From Erythroxylum novogranatense (lineage: Eukaryota > Streptophyta > Magnoliopsida > Malpighiales > Erythroxylaceae), in assembly GCA_029891385.1 (NCBI GenBank), contig CM057230.1:50261414-50325413 (forward strand): 64,000 nucleotides of DNA, written 5' to 3'. Both the position numbers and the translations under genes were made by a program. Positions 11,300 through 23,797 of the stretch are shown here, one piece after another. Numbering within the stretch: the first letter of the stretch is position 1; each line of letters begins with the position of its first letter. Under the pieces are notes generated by a model. That model worked only from the letters and a program-made list of their open reading frames with translations. It was not told the DNA's origin and searched no databases.

Positions 11300-12700
11300 A
11301 TGAGATCTCCTACTCAACGCATCAGCCACCACATTGGCCTTCCCGAGATGATACTCTATAGTGCAGTCATAATCCTTAAGCAACTCTAACCATCTCCTCT
11401 GTCTCAGATTCAGCTCTCTCTGACTCAACAAATATCTCAAACTCTTATGATCAGTGAAGATCTGGAACGTCTCCCCATACAAATAATGTCTCCAGATCTT
11501 CAAAGCAAACACAACTGCAGCTAACTCGAAGTCATGCACTGGATAATTAATCTCATGAGACCTCAACTGTCTCGAAGCATATGCTATAACTCTCCCATGC
11601 TGCATCAGTACACATCCTAAACCCTGCTGCGAAGCATCACTAAAAACCTCGAAACCTCCTCAAAGCTCCTCTGACACTCATCAGTCCATTTGAAAGCCAC
11701 ACTCTTCCTCAGAAGTTTTGTCAAAGGGGCTGAGATTACAGAAAACCCCTCGACAAACCTCCGGTAATACCCTGCCAATCTGAGGAAACTCCTCAACTCT
11801 GACACATTCCTCGAAATCTCCCAACTCCTCACTGCCTCAATCTTGTGAGGATCTACCCGGATACCCTCACCAGATACAATGTGGCCTAAAAACACCACTT
11901 CATCTAGCCAAAATTCACACTTAGTGAACTTGGCATCAGATTATCTCTCTCATAACTGCAATCTGGTCCTCGGATGCTCAAGATGCTCCTGTCTACTCCT
12001 CGAGTACACCAGAATATCATCAATGAATACAATAACAAACTGATCCAGGTAGGGCTGAAAGACCTTATTCATCAAGGCCATGAAGGCTTCCGGGGCATTA
12101 GTCAACCCGAACGGCATCGCTAAGAACTCGAAATGCCCATACCTACTCCTAAAAGCACTCTTAGGCACATCGGCCTCTGCGATCCTCAACTGATAGTATT
12201 CGGATCTCAAATCCAACTTGGTAAACACCTGAGCTCCCTGTAACTGGTCAAATAAATCATCGATCCTAGGCAGTGGATATTTATTCTTAACTGTAACCCG
12301 ATTCAGCTGCCTATAATCGATGCACAACCTCAAAGTCTCGTCCTTCTTCTTCACAAATAACACTGGAGCTCCCCACGGCGAAACACTCGGCCTGATAAAT
12401 CCCTTATCCAACAGCTCCTGCAGCTGAGCCTTAAGCTCCCTCAGTTCCACCGGTGCCATCCTATATGGGGGTATAGATATAGGAGTGGTACCTGGAACGA
12501 GGTCAATCTCAAACTCTGTCTTCCGATCCGGCGGCAAACCCGGTAACTCCTCGGGAAACACATCTAGAAATTCCCTGATCACGGGAACCTCCTGCAACCT
12601 CTGCTCCACTCTGGAATCCACCACATGCTCCAAATAGGCCTCACAACCTCCCCGCATCAACCTCAGGGCACTCATAAACGAAATCATCCTGGCTGGCACT
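11300..12700 (-). pseudogene. Chromovirus reverse transcriptase and RNase H, broken
   Basis: The RT frame from 12939 has [13 protein letters not shown], the [15 protein letters not shown] block, [10 protein letters not shown] and the catalytic FIDDIL. One core position is altered ([11 protein letters not shown], where Gly is usual in place of Glu). A frameshift or stop near 11950-11898 separates the end of RT ([17 protein letters not shown]). RNase H follows: [46 protein letters not shown] (11605-11300). Another break lies at 11617-11605. Confidence 0.9.
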
Positions 12701-12749
12701 GCCTGACTAACACCTCGAAACACAGCTCTTGGCTGACCAGGAGACTCTA

Positions 12750-13164
12750 ACACGACCTCCTTGGTATAGAAATCCATAATAGCCCTATGGGAAGTGAGCC
12801 AGTCCATCCCCAGAATCAAATCAATCTCTCTCAGGGATAACACTATCAGGTTTGCACTCAACTCTGACTGATCAATCATAATCGGACACCCCCTGCAGAC
12901 CTCTCCCAAAACTGTAGTACTACCTAGAGGTGTACTCACCTATAGCCTATACTGCAACATCTCCCTATCCACATGCAATCTACATGCCACATGTGGTGCA
13001 ATAAAAGAATGCATAAACCCTAGATCTATCAATGCAAAAACCTCAATACCAGAGATCAGAAGCAAACCTGCAACCACATCTGGGGAATCCTGGGCCTCCT
13101 GCCTAGTCATGACATAGACCCTGGCCTGGGACTGTGGTCGACTGCCACGACTCTCGGTCCCCAC
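12750..13164 (-). pseudogene. Chromovirus aspartic protease, mutated active site
   Basis: The frame starting MGTESRG contains LIDLGFMHSFI, where the clade normally has a D-[ST]-G triad followed by [SA]THSFI. Asp and Gly remain; Ser/Thr is replaced by Leu. A stop at 12940 is followed in the next frame by the downstream [14 protein letters not shown] block (about 12800). Confidence 0.8.
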
Positions 13165-14277
13165 AAAAGAATCTCCAGCTCTACCTCGGGCTCTGCCTCG
13201 GCCCCTAAATCCAGTCCACCATCATGGCTCACTTTGACTTTGTCGTCTACTACCAACACTCCCACTCGCAGCAGACTGAGCTCCCAAAATATTTCGACAA
13301 TTTCTGATCTGATGCTCCATAGAGCCACACCTGAGACAAGCTCCAGTAAATCTCCAACACTCTCCACTATGTCACCTCTCACAATGATTACACAACGGAG
13401 GAATCTGGCCTAAACCTCTGCCACTACCACTGCTAGACTGCCCAAATCTCCCTACAGATAAAACCAGGGTTATGCAGGTCCTCCTGAAGATCGGAACCTG
13501 CTCTGGCGCCTACTAAAGCTCCTACCAGAACTACCCTGACTGTCGCTCGATCTCTTACTCCTAGATCCCTGACCAGTCTCGGTCTGACTCTGTCTCGGTC
13601 GCTCGATCCAGCCGCAGCGGCTCTCGGCTCCACAAAGGTGCCCATATCGATCGGCTAACACACGAATCTCCAGATTAAGCCCTCCCTCGAATCTTCGTCA
13701 CCTATCAGCCTCAGAGGCAATCAGAACAGAAGCATATGCCGTCAGCTCATTAAACCTAACCTTATAATCGGCCACTGTCATCGACCCCTGTCTCAACTCT
13801 AAGAACTCCTGCATCTTCATCTCCAAATAGAACTTGGGCATGTAATTATCCCTAAAGGCTCTCAGAAAATCTGCCCAAGTCAGAACACAAGGTCTGGCGG
13901 TACTGCCCGGGACAGTCTTCCACCACTGATAAGCTGGACCCTAAAGGAGAGAGACCGCATAATCAAATCTCTCCTCTGCATCACAATCCATCTGATCGAG
14001 GACTCGCTCGGTCCTCTCCAACCATCCCTCAGCCTCAGCAGGGTCTGTGCTACCATAAAAATCAACAGCTCCCTGCTTGCGCAGACGATCATACCTCCGC
14101 TCCCGCCTCATGGGAACTCTAGGAGGCTGCTCCTCAAACAGAGGCACTGAAGACTCCCTACTAGCTCTGACTGATCCTTGGTCAGCTGGCTATCTACCTG
14201 ATCACCAAGAACGGATGACCTACAATAAAACCACAATTTCAATCAATTTCTGCTTTTCTTACGAAATTCAAGACTAA
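13165..14277 (-). pseudogene. Chromovirus gag (retrotransposon gag domain and zinc knuckle), broken
   Basis: The gag core frame begins near 14147 (MPLFEEQPPRVPMRRER ... DFYGSTDPAEAEGWLERTERV), stops at about 13941, and continues in other frames (TWADFLRAFRDNYMP, VADYKVRFNELTAYA). A canonical CCHC knuckle CLRCGSMEHQIRNC lies near 13285-13340. At least three frame changes interrupt it. The product would form the virus-like particle. Confidence 0.85.
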
Positions 14278-14304
14278 AATACACTATGCCCAAAAGATGC
14301 CAAA

Positions 14305-14320
14305 CCATGCTCTGATACCA
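14305..14320 (-). other. Primer-binding site (initiator tRNA-Met type)
   Basis: Minus strand TGGTATCAGAGCATGG, five bases inside the 5' LTR boundary at 14326. It is the standard PBS for plant chromoviruses and is intact. Confidence 0.93.
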
Positions 14321-14650
14321 CCTAATGTAGCCCCCCCTTACCGTAGGGTATACACCGGGACGTCCGTAGGTCATACGGATACATAACCTACGATGAGGGT
14401 GCACTATGATTCGATCATTTCTATAAACCTCATGGCATCAATATAATAAAGCAATAATATCGAATTCACTAAATTTTAAAACAAAAAGATACTCTTCATT
14501 TCTTTACTTAAACCAAATTTACACAATTCTGTCATAATTTACAGCAGTACAAAAATCCGAAAGGAACTGAAATAACTCCTAACTAGGCCATTCCCAAAAG
14601 ATCCCAGCTGACCGACCTGTGGGTCATACTCCTCTCGCCGGCACTCACAC

Positions 14651-16641
14651 TGTAACATCCCACCCCCGATAGGAAAGGTAAAATAGTAAATTTGGCATAG
14701 GATGAGATGTATTTGATTGATTTAGGATTGTTCATGCATAATAGAATTGGTACACAGTATCATTTGTGCACATGAAAGTATTGTACATGCATACATGACA
14801 TTCTCGGTTTTCGTGCCTAATGTAATTCTATTGTGATTAACGTGGTTATTGGGTTTGAAAAATTATTCTGAGTGAGCCATTGAGTGTTTTATATTTTAAG
14901 GGATTTTTAGGAATTTTTTGGGAATTTTTCGGAGAAAATTCCCGGACCGAAAAAAAATCACCAAGCGGCGAACCGGTTGATTTTTGGTAGCGAAAATCTC
15001 TATCCAATGGCACTGTAATATTGGGTATATTATTTTGGGATTGAAATTAGGGCCATTGGACTAGAATGGGTCAAATTGCATTAGGGTTCCTAATTACTAA
15101 ATTGTTTTTAGCTTATTTTGTCCTTTTTCTTAGAATTGACCACTTGTCCTAAAGGGTTTTGTCTTGTTCCTAGCTATTAAAGTCGGCAACTTCATGGATA
15201 AAGGGATGAAAAAGATGAATTTAGTGCTTATGGCTCCTCATCATCCGAAAACCTACTTTTAGTTCCTCATCTCCATCGATTTTTTTTAGACGGATTATAT
15301 GATGAAAAATATTGGATTAAGGCCGGGAATATCATGAACATGCATTGCGCACCTTCTAAGTGTTACATGTGCATTCTGAAATAGTTCTGATTGAACAATT
15401 GATAATGTTTATATACTGTCACTGTTATAGAGTCACACTTGGAGCGTCGGTCCACTGACGTCACTGAGACTTCCAAATTTTGGCTCAGAAGTACAGGTGA
15501 GTAACCTAGATGGGTTTCTCAATTATTACTTGTCAAATATGGGGATAATGGCGGGACCAGGAATGTGTACATTGTGTGGCCTGTCTGCCTGACTGTAATT
15601 GATTGTCAATTATGAACTGTTCATTGTTGTGAATTATGGACTGTTACTTGAGCATACTGACTGTTAATTGACTGTGCTTGACTATGAATGATTAACTGTT
15701 TATGGGAATGTTGTAACTGGGCATGCGCATTCATACACAGATGCATAAACCGATAAAGGAAAATTGTGAACCGAGTCGCCATCGATATCAAACGAGCTGG
15801 AGCTCGAATATCAAACGAGCCTAGAGCTCGAAGGAGATAATTCTCCCGCATACGCGTCTCGATCATCGAATATCGCTTACGCCTTCGGTCCACAACACCG
15901 TAATTAAACCGGAAAAAGAGTCACATGTGCATTGCATCATTCTTGGATGAATACCGAAATGTGTTTCTTCAGATTGTATCAGATATTATCGTGATCAGAG
16001 ACCGTAGTATTACCGCAATCGCTTTATTATCGTGAATTGATTATGTGATGCATGAATTGGGAGAATCATCGATGATGGTTCCTCATTGAGTTCGCAAACT
16101 CATCCAAAATTACAATCTATTTTTCAGGACTTGAAAAGTACCCCGTTTGACACGGGAGTAGATCTACTGTAGGCAAGTTAAGGTTAGAGGTCGGGATCAG
16201 TTCGCGTCTGCATTAGTGTCTTATCAAATTAGTTTCTGCAATCATTGTACAATAATGCTTTATATTTATAATGAGCCCATTGTGGTTTTATTGTTTTTAT
16301 ACATTGACTGATTGTAAAATATTATTGGATGACTGTAATAAATGAAAATGGTTAATTGTGAACATGGACTCAAGATTGTATTCCGCAACCTTGGTAAACT
16401 GATTAGTATGTGAACTTTATGGTTACTGTAAAATATTGTTAAATGATTGTAATAACTGCAAATGTTTTCTACTTTCTACTGTGTTTGCCGCGCTAATGTA
16501 CGGTTAAAACAACAAAACAAGAGAGAAAAAAATGATATACTGAGTTTTCACCGACTGATGTAGTACGCCACCCTCGCGGGGCACGGACTCGAATATCACC
16601 AACGATATCAGGTTCGGGTCACTCGGGAGTGGGGTGTTACA
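14651..16641 (+). mobile_element. Solo LTR of a related gypsy family (1991 bp)
   Basis: It begins TGTAACATCCCACC and ends GGGGTGTTACA. It is flanked by near-identical 5-bp duplications CACAC (14646-14650) and TACAC (16642-16646), with one substitution. No PBS, PPT or coding sequence is present, so a single LTR remains, probably after LTR-LTR recombination. Its R-U5-like half shares blocks with both the host chromovirus LTR and the 4.3-kb LTR at 34447-38715: AG|GTGAGTAACCTAG at 15495-15509, hairpins at 16063-16081 and 16088-16101, TTTTCAG ending at 16127, and a GGTTCGGGTC-like LTR end. Confidence 0.92.
15783..15842. repeat. Short tandem palindromic repeat in solo LTR
   Basis: ATATCAAACGAGC is followed by an AGCTCG-type palindrome twice in tandem (CGAGCTGGAGCTCG and CGAGCCTAGAGCTCG). 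Confidence 0.65.
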
Positions 16642-17597
16642 TACACTGCAGGAAAAGTCTCGCTAACTGGAGCTAGGAGTCAACTATCGCTGTCTTGAAA
16701 AATAATCGCAATGTTGGGTGAGTTTGCGAACTCAATGAGTAACCATCATCGATGGTTCACTCAATTCATGCATTACGTAAAATTGCGTACAGAACAACAC
16801 AATCGCACGTTCAGAATGGCAATCATAAATTTACTATACAATTATCACGCATTTGCATTCAACCCATTTCAAATTCACAGTACAATCACATACTGAATGC
16901 ATGATGATTTCCATTTCATTTTAGTGTTGTGACTGAGCGTCAATATTATCCCATCTCTGGGCACATTAAACAGAAATCGTGTTTTAGGGGTAGGAGAGCC
17001 CTCAGGGTATGCACTACTGCCAATGCGCATTAGGGATAGGAGAGCCCTCTGGGTATGCACTATTTCCTTTTCACAATAGTTGAGCTTATAGCTCCGATCA
17101 GAATTTGCTCCAGTCACAACTGTTAATTACCGATTTCTAATCATGCCTAGCATGCATTCACAATCTCACAATGACACACCCCATACAGCAATATTCATTT
17201 AGGTCACACAGTTCATTCAAAGCATTTAGCACATCAGAGATTGAGGAACCAACTAGGTTACTCACCTCAGAACTTCCGAGCTACTGTCGGGAAGTCTCGC
17301 CTACGTCGGATGGTCGACGATCCACTTGAGCCTCTATACAATCAGAATGAATATAACATTACTACTTTTACCAATTTCAGTCATTCAAAGATGCATATGT
17401 ATCGAATGATTCACGTACTATACATGTTATGACATTTCCGACCCTATTCTCGAATTATCTCAATTCCGCATTTTCACTCTAGTCCATAGCAATTCCTCAT
17501 ACCATAATTCAATTGACTATATTCCCATCAATCACTAACTAATCCAAATTTAACCTCAAAATTCTCTAATTAAAAGCATCACTTTCGGCCTATAAAG

Positions 17598-17820
17598 GCG
17601 CCATCGTCGCGGCGCCTGATTCCTCGCCGCGGCGTGAAATCCTCTGCTCGTCGCGACGTGCAAGCGAAATCCACTCGCCGCGGTGTACACTTCCACTTGT
17701 CGCGGCATGCAACAAAAATCGGCTTGTCGCGGCGTACGAGTGAATATTCATCGCGGCGTGCAGGAAGGGGTGGCTCGCCGCGGCGTGTTCATCACACGTC
17801 GCGACGTGCGAACCCAGAAA
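17598..17820 (-). repeat. GC-rich palindromic array (copy 3)
   Basis: Same 13-mer family as 841-1040 and 8361-8600, in the chromovirus 5' LTR. It includes the CCGCGG-centred unit missing from copy 2. Confidence 0.8.
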
Positions 17821-18364
17821 AGCCTCCGAAGCCCAGAATTCCTCAGATCTTCTGATATATAAATCATCCAAATCCATTTTAAAACACTCCTAAACAACTT
17901 CATATACTAAACTCAACTCATTTCTAACCTCAATTCGACCTAAAATCAGTTATTCATCAAATACCCAAATCTAAATCAATAATTTCTCAAAACCTACATC
18001 ATCTGAAACTCAAACATTTCTTAAACAATTTATAACTTCATTCAATGCTCAAATCAAACTATTTAAAACATAAACAAGTAAAAACTTACTTGATTTAAGC
18101 CTTAAAGCTTCGAAAATCACTTCAGATCTCCAACTCCCAACTCAATCACCACCCACGGCATTTACCCAATTCCTCAACACTCATCATCTTCTTCCAACCC
18201 AAGCTCAAGGATAGGTATAGGTGAAGAAGGAAGCAATTTAAAAAGGAGAAGATGGAACAGAAAGCAAGGATGATGATCCACAATGGAAAAGAGAAGATCC
18301 AAGAGAAAACCACGTTTTCTTTCAAAAGGGAGAAGCATCGTGGAAGGAGATTCAAAGATTAGGG

Positions 18365-18372
18365 TTTATATA
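18365..18372 (-). promoter_or_regulatory. TATA-like box of chromovirus 5' LTR
   Basis: TATATAAA on the minus strand, matching the other two LTR copies. This would be the copy driving the element. Confidence 0.5.
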
Positions 18373-18931
18373 GTAAGGAAAATAAGGCTTGTTTGGCAAT
18401 TAATTGCCACAAGTCCAAATCTTAAGGTCTAACAATCCATTTCTTATTCTAATTTCTCCCGATTACGTAATAACTATGAATAATAATTCCTAAGCTCATA
18501 ACTCCAATTATTTCATGCCAATTGTCAATCAATCTCAGAACCATAATTCAATTAATCAGTCACTAAGCCAATTTTCCGCTCCAGACATGATACTCTAAAA
18601 ATTCCAGAAAAATTCCTATAAATCCTCAAAATTAAGAAACACCTATTCCTATTCTCCAATTTCCATTTCTTAATCTCTAAATTCACTTTCTCATTCCAAT
18701 TCGAAAATCAAACCTAATCTGCACAATTATAACCAAATTTCCAATTTACACAATCGGGTCGGAAAATTGTCATACATGCATGTACATACATATGCTTGCG
18801 CAATCATAAACATTTATCAATAATATAGAGGCTATGAATGCATATGCAAGTCAGTTTATGCATGCACCAAATCCTACTCCATCCGAATTGCTGATATGCC
18901 CTTCGCATCGATAACGGGATGTTACAGTTGT

Positions 18932-19960
18932 AATATTGCTATCAATACACGACATATCAAAACTACCTTCTTAACCTACAAATTATGTAGAATGTGTCTT
19001 ACTCCTAACGAAATATATGCCTCTTCTTATGTTTTCAAACTTGTTATTAGAAAGAGAGCCTTCATAAAGGAAACATCATACATGTTGTGGCATAATGTCT
19101 TGGCCACATTTCTAGGGAGAGGATTGAGAGATTGATAAAGGATAACATTCTCCCAACTTTGGACTTCAGTGATCTGGAAACATGTGTCGATTGTTGTAGG
19201 AGTAAGTTGACCAAAATAAGGAAAAAAAGGGTTAACTCATTTTTCTAGTTTATTAGACCTCATACATACAGATGTTAGTGGTCCCTATATAGTCACGTTA
19301 TGTAATGCTAAATATTTTCTAACATTTATAGACAATTATTCCCGTTATGGTTCTATGTGCTTACTTAAGGAAAAGTCTGAAGTTCTTGATAAGTTTAAGA
19401 TCTTTAAGATTGAGGTTGAGAACTAGTTGAAAAAATCAATAAAGATTATCAGATCTAATAGGGGAGGGGAATACTATGGTAGATATGAAAAGGCAGGACA
19501 AGAAAAGGGTCTGTTTGTCAAGTATTTGGAATCAGTTGGAATAGTGGTTGAGTTCACTATGCTAGGTAGTCTTGAGCAAAATGGTGTGGCCAAAAGGCGC
19601 AATCATACTCTAAAGGACGATGAAGTCAATGTAGAGCATGACTAACCTACCCGAATACCTTTAAGGAGAAGCCATCAAGACAACATTGTATATCTTGAAT
19701 AGAGTCCTAAGTAAGTCAATACCAAAGACACCTTTTGAACTCTGGATTGGAAGGAAGCCAAGCCTTGCACACATTCATATGTAAGGCTACCCTATTGAGG
19801 CACGATTATATAATCCTTATAAGAGTAAATTGCAACCTCATTCCACTCGTTGCTATTTGATAGGTTATCCAGATCGCTCTAAAGGCTACAAATTTTATTG
19901 TAGAGAAGGAGAGGCCAGAATAGTGGAATCATAGACGATTAAGTTTTTGAAATATGATGT
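18932..19960 (+). pseudogene. Copia-1 gag-pre-integrase and integrase, degenerate
   Basis: Resumes the copia-1 reading after the chromovirus. The integrase zinc region is eroded. In the catalytic core the first Asp survives (TDVSG, about 19270). The second reads IRSNRGGEYYG (about 19450), with Asn where Asp is catalytic. The third reads NGVAKRRNHTL (about 19585), with Lys where Glu is catalytic. Both are G-to-A changes. Frameshifts and stops are frequent. The copia-type IN end block ([24 protein letters not shown]) is visible to about 19880. Confidence 0.85.
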
Positions 19961-20229
19961 CCATGATAAGGGAGGATCTTCATGTCCTCCAAGAGATAGT
20001 AGGACGGATACTACTATTATTTTGTATCTGTTTCTCATATAGTCAGGTACAGTGGATAAAGGTCCAAGTAATATGTTTATACAGGCACAAGAACCTATAC
20101 CTGTTTCGGAAGAGGTTTTTGAGGTACAAAAACATATGCAATTGTGTAGATCTACTAGAGAGCGGCAACCTGTTATCTCACCAGATTACATAGTCTATTT
20201 GGGTGAGTAAGACTATTACAAAGGACATG

Positions 20230-21110
20230 TTATGGATTCAGTTACTTTTATAAAAGCCGTTTCTAGACCCTATGCGAATATATGGTGAGAAGCGATGAAG
20301 GATGAGATGCAATCTATAAGGTATAGTAAGGTATGACAACTTGTTGATTTAACTTAACATTGCAAACCTATCAGTTGAAAGTGGTTATTAAGATAAAAAA
20401 GGACACACATGGTCAAGTTGAGTGGTTTAAAGCACGTTTGGTTGCTAGGGGATTCACTCAGAGAGAAGGAGTTGACTTTAATGTTACCTTCTCTCTTGTA
20501 TTCTCGAAGAATGCATTTAGAGTGATTATGAAAATAGTAGCTCATTATGACATAGAGCTACATCAGATGGATGTTAAGATTACTTTCCTTAATAGAGACC
20601 TTTATGAGGAGGTCTATATGGAGCAAACTAAAGGGTTTTAAGATAAAGACGTAACTGGAAAAGTTTGCAAGATGACTAAATCAATATATAGTTTGAAACA
20701 AGCTTCTAGACAATGGTACCTAACATTTGATGAGGTTTTGACCTCATTCAGCTTTGTGGAAAACAAAGTTGAAAGATGCTTATACTATAAGGTCAGGGAG
20801 AACAAAGTCATTTGTCTATTACTGTATGTCGATGATACCTTTCTCTCGTCAAATGATTTGACTATATCGTATGAGGTAAAGTAACTTTTGACCAAGCACT
20901 TTGACATGAAAGATTTAAGTGAAGCATCTTTTGTCCTCAGTATACAAACTCACTGGGACAGATCTCAACACTTAGTGTGCCTCTCACAAAGAGCATACAT
21001 TGAGCAAGTGCTGCTAAGGTTTATCATGGCTTACTATAAACCTGTTTTAGCACCTATCTTTTATGGTGAGATAATCTTTGGTACAATGTCTAAAGAATGA
21101 AGTTGAGAAA
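20230..21110 (+). pseudogene. Copia-1 reverse transcriptase, degenerate
   Basis: Segments of Ty1/copia RT: FKARLVARGFTQREGVDF, HQMDVKITFLN, SIYSLKQASRQWY and the catalytic LLYVDDTFLSSND (about 20820). A stop at 20640 and one at 20882, with others, break the frame. YVDD itself is retained. Confidence 0.88.
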
Positions 21111-21260
21111 GAGGCCATAAGAAATGTCCTACATTTTAGTGCAGTTGGCAGCCTGATGTATGCCCAGGTGTGCACTAGACCGGACATTGCATTTACTGAT
21201 GGACTACTAGGTCGATATCTGGTTAACTCAGGTGTAGACTATTGAAATTCAACTAAGTGA

Positions 21261-21815
21261 GTGTTGAGATACCTAAAGGGAACTAAGGATTATACGTTGA
21301 CATACAAGAAAGTCAACGATTTAAACCTCACAGGGCATACAAACTCTGATTTTGCTATGTGTCCGGATGATCGAAAATATACTTCAAAGTACATTTTTTA
21401 TCTTGGAAAATGGTGCAATATCATGGAAGAGTGTCAAGCAGATACTGGTAACTTCCTCGACTATGCATGCAGAGTTTGTTGCATATTATGGAGTTGCTAC
21501 ACAGGCAATTTGGCTCAGAAACTTGATTTTTGAGTTGTCTGTGGTAGATTTGATAGCTAACCCATTTGGTTATATTGTGATAATCTTACTACAGTGTTGT
21601 TCAATAACAACAACAAGAATATCACAGGGTCTAAGTATTTAGAGGTCAAGTACTTGACCATAAAGGAGTTGATTCAGAAAGGTGATGTTGAAGTGGATCA
21701 CATCAGGATTGAGGAGATGTTAGCTGATCCATTGACTAAAAAACTTCACCCACTAATGTTTGTTAAACATATATCCAGTATGGACGTGTCAAAGTCCTTA
21801 GATAGCAGTAGTTAG
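21261..21815 (+). pseudogene. Copia-1 RNase H and pol C-terminus, degenerate
   Basis: LRYLKGTKDYTLTY is followed, after a frameshift near 21420, by the ENGAISWKSVKQ and STMHAEFVAYYGVATQAIWLRN blocks. The terminal HIRIEEMLADPLTKKLHP block ends at 21815. This is the standard Ty1/copia RNase H order. Confidence 0.85.
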
Positions 21816-21894
21816 AGATCATTGTATTTACTCCTTAAAAGTTTGTACATTTTAATGTATTATGACATTATGACTATTTATTAATATAGATGAT

Positions 21895-23378
21895 TGGTAG
21901 GCGTCGAAACTACCAATAATAATCCTACTTTCCTAAACAAATAAATTGTAATAGCAGCAAGTAAGGTCGATTCCACAAAGATTGGGATGGATTTTTAATT
22001 CTTTCTTAATAAATAACCAAAAACAAATGAAGGGGATTTATGTTATAGAAAATTAATTTAGTGAAAAAGATGAAGGCAACGACTAAAGTAAAGGGAAGAA
22101 ATCAATATTGAAGGATCTCAGCGAAAGGTATAATATCCCATCTCAATTCAACATTCGATCATAGATACAAAGTACAATCTAAAATTTACCAACAAACCGG
22201 TTAAATTTATCGAAGACGCTTCGGACAACCAATCTTCCCTTAAGTTTTAAACCAATTACGAGACGCTCGTTAATTAGCTCTAACCAATGAATAACCATAA
22301 GAGATGCTCCTACGATTTAACTCATTGATTGCATTACAAATTAGAAAGACCCAATTCTAACTAACCAACACAAGACGCTTGGTCGATTTAAGTTAGATTA
22401 TATTATTTCTTAGAATGACGAAGGTGCCTAGTCACACCTATTCACTCTAATGTTCCACTGATTACAAATCAAAAGACAATTACGGATCTATTGAACTTGT
22501 ATGGCGATATGCAATTCTTAAATCAACACAACGGTACCAAGCTGCATAAACATAAGAATCGTATAAATCGTGAGCTCACAGACATAATATAAATGCTGGA
22601 AATTAAAGAATGAAGAAACTCAATTAGATCTCACAAATGATTGAATTGAAACTTCGATTATCCTTCAACTGAGAAAGAAAAATTAGCTACTCATGTTCAT
22701 GAAGAAAGTGCAAGGGAAAAATGAAAATATATAAAACCCAGCGTCCCCTTCTTCCTCTGTTTTCCCAATAAATAATACATCGTTAAAAGAAATCCTCGAA
22801 AAGATCGGGAAACCTAACAGCTAAAGGATTTAAATCCAGATAATCACAATCCTTTTTTAATCCCTAAAAAAATCGCTTCTTTAATGATAATCTCGAATTG
22901 ATTTTGCTCCCGATTAAGAAACGCACCAATTTGACCTTCAAGAAGTGGACCGAAACTCTAACTCTGCTGCCTGGGTGTCTTGCGCTAGCTCCAAAGTAGA
23001 CGTGGAAGAAGCGATGGCCTTGAGCGCCCAAAGATCTAACCCATTCAGCTGATGCCCTAGATCTGAAACGTTAATGGGTTGAGGCAGTGGCGTGTCACTT
23101 AAATCTCTAAGGTCATCAGACCGTCAGATTGCTTTTAAGCAATGAACCAAGAGGCAATGTCATCCACTTGAGAAGCAAGTTAAATGGGCAAACATAAAAC
23201 GCACAAAGATGTAGGAGGCACTTAATAATTCACGTGAGGCACATGTCATCTTCTTCAGTTATAAAAGACAAGGTAAAAGCAGTAGAATACTTGACAATAG
23301 TGGACTAAATCTAAGAACATTTATGTCAAGATTCATACCACAAAGCAGATAAATGTATGCAAAATATGTGCACTATCA
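21895..23378 (-). repeat. 3' LTR of the Athila-type element
   Basis: Direct repeat of 41553-43037; only scattered substitutions are seen over the compared stretches. In element sense it runs TGATAGTGCAC to CTACCA. AGACGCT-like motifs recur about every 50-60 bp near 22210, 22261, 22311 and 22372. Confidence 0.94.
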
Positions 23379-23411
23379 ATTCCCCCACACTTATTCTATA
23401 CTTGCCCTCAA
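23379..23411 (-). other. Terminal polypurine tract of Athila-type element
   Basis: Minus strand GTGTGGGGGAAT abuts the 3' LTR start TGATAGTG. The preceding TTGAGGGCAA...AGAATAA block is repeated at 24547-24579. Confidence 0.88.
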
Positions 23412-23797
23412 GTATACAAGCTCAAGACTATCAATTCCCTAACTCGGAAAGCAACCCAACTAAAACACATTGCAACATCAATTCTCGATGGTTCAAGCTA
23501 ATAATAATGTGAAATCAGCAAACATAAAACTCAATTCATAGTTCCATTCATAACATAATGGCATCGATACTCTTCTTAAGAATAAAATTTCAACACTTGG
23601 AATTCAGTATAAAGCACAAGCAACTTATCAGTGACAATAGAGATTAAGGTGAATGCATTAAGGGACACTTACCAAACCAGCTGAGATACTTTATTCACAA
23701 ATTTTATGGGAGCAATGTGATTTGCTTGACCTTTGCAGCCTTTTATTTTGGCTTTGCAACTTCGAAACACTTCAGGCAGTTTTGTTCGAGTTTTTTT

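Larger units (their letters stand above)
7131..18926 (-). mobile_element. Complete Tekay-type chromovirus (Ty3/gypsy), inserted in copia-1
   Basis: The ends are TGTAGC... at 7131 and ...GTTACA at 18926, flanked by perfect 5-bp target duplications GTTGT (7126-7130, 18927-18931). It lies on the minus strand: 5' LTR 14326-18926 (enlarged by a solo LTR), tRNA-Met-type PBS 14305-14320, gag, protease, RT, RNase H, integrase with a C-terminal chromodomain, PPT 9706-9718, 3' LTR 7131-9705. The chromodomain, the long (2.6 kb) LTRs and the iMet PBS place it in the Tekay/Del chromovirus clade. All domains carry stops or frameshifts, so it is not autonomous now. Confidence 0.95.
14326..18926 (-). repeat. 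5' LTR of the chromovirus, interrupted by a solo LTR
   Basis: Matches 7131-9705 except for the 1991-bp insertion at 14651-16641 and one extra tandem unit. The transcriptional features repeat: TATA 18365-18372, GC array 17598-17820, donor-like AG|GTGAGTAA with its G at 17265, hairpin block near 16715-16760. The acceptor-like site here reads CAAG in place of CAG, near 16694. Confidence 0.93.
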
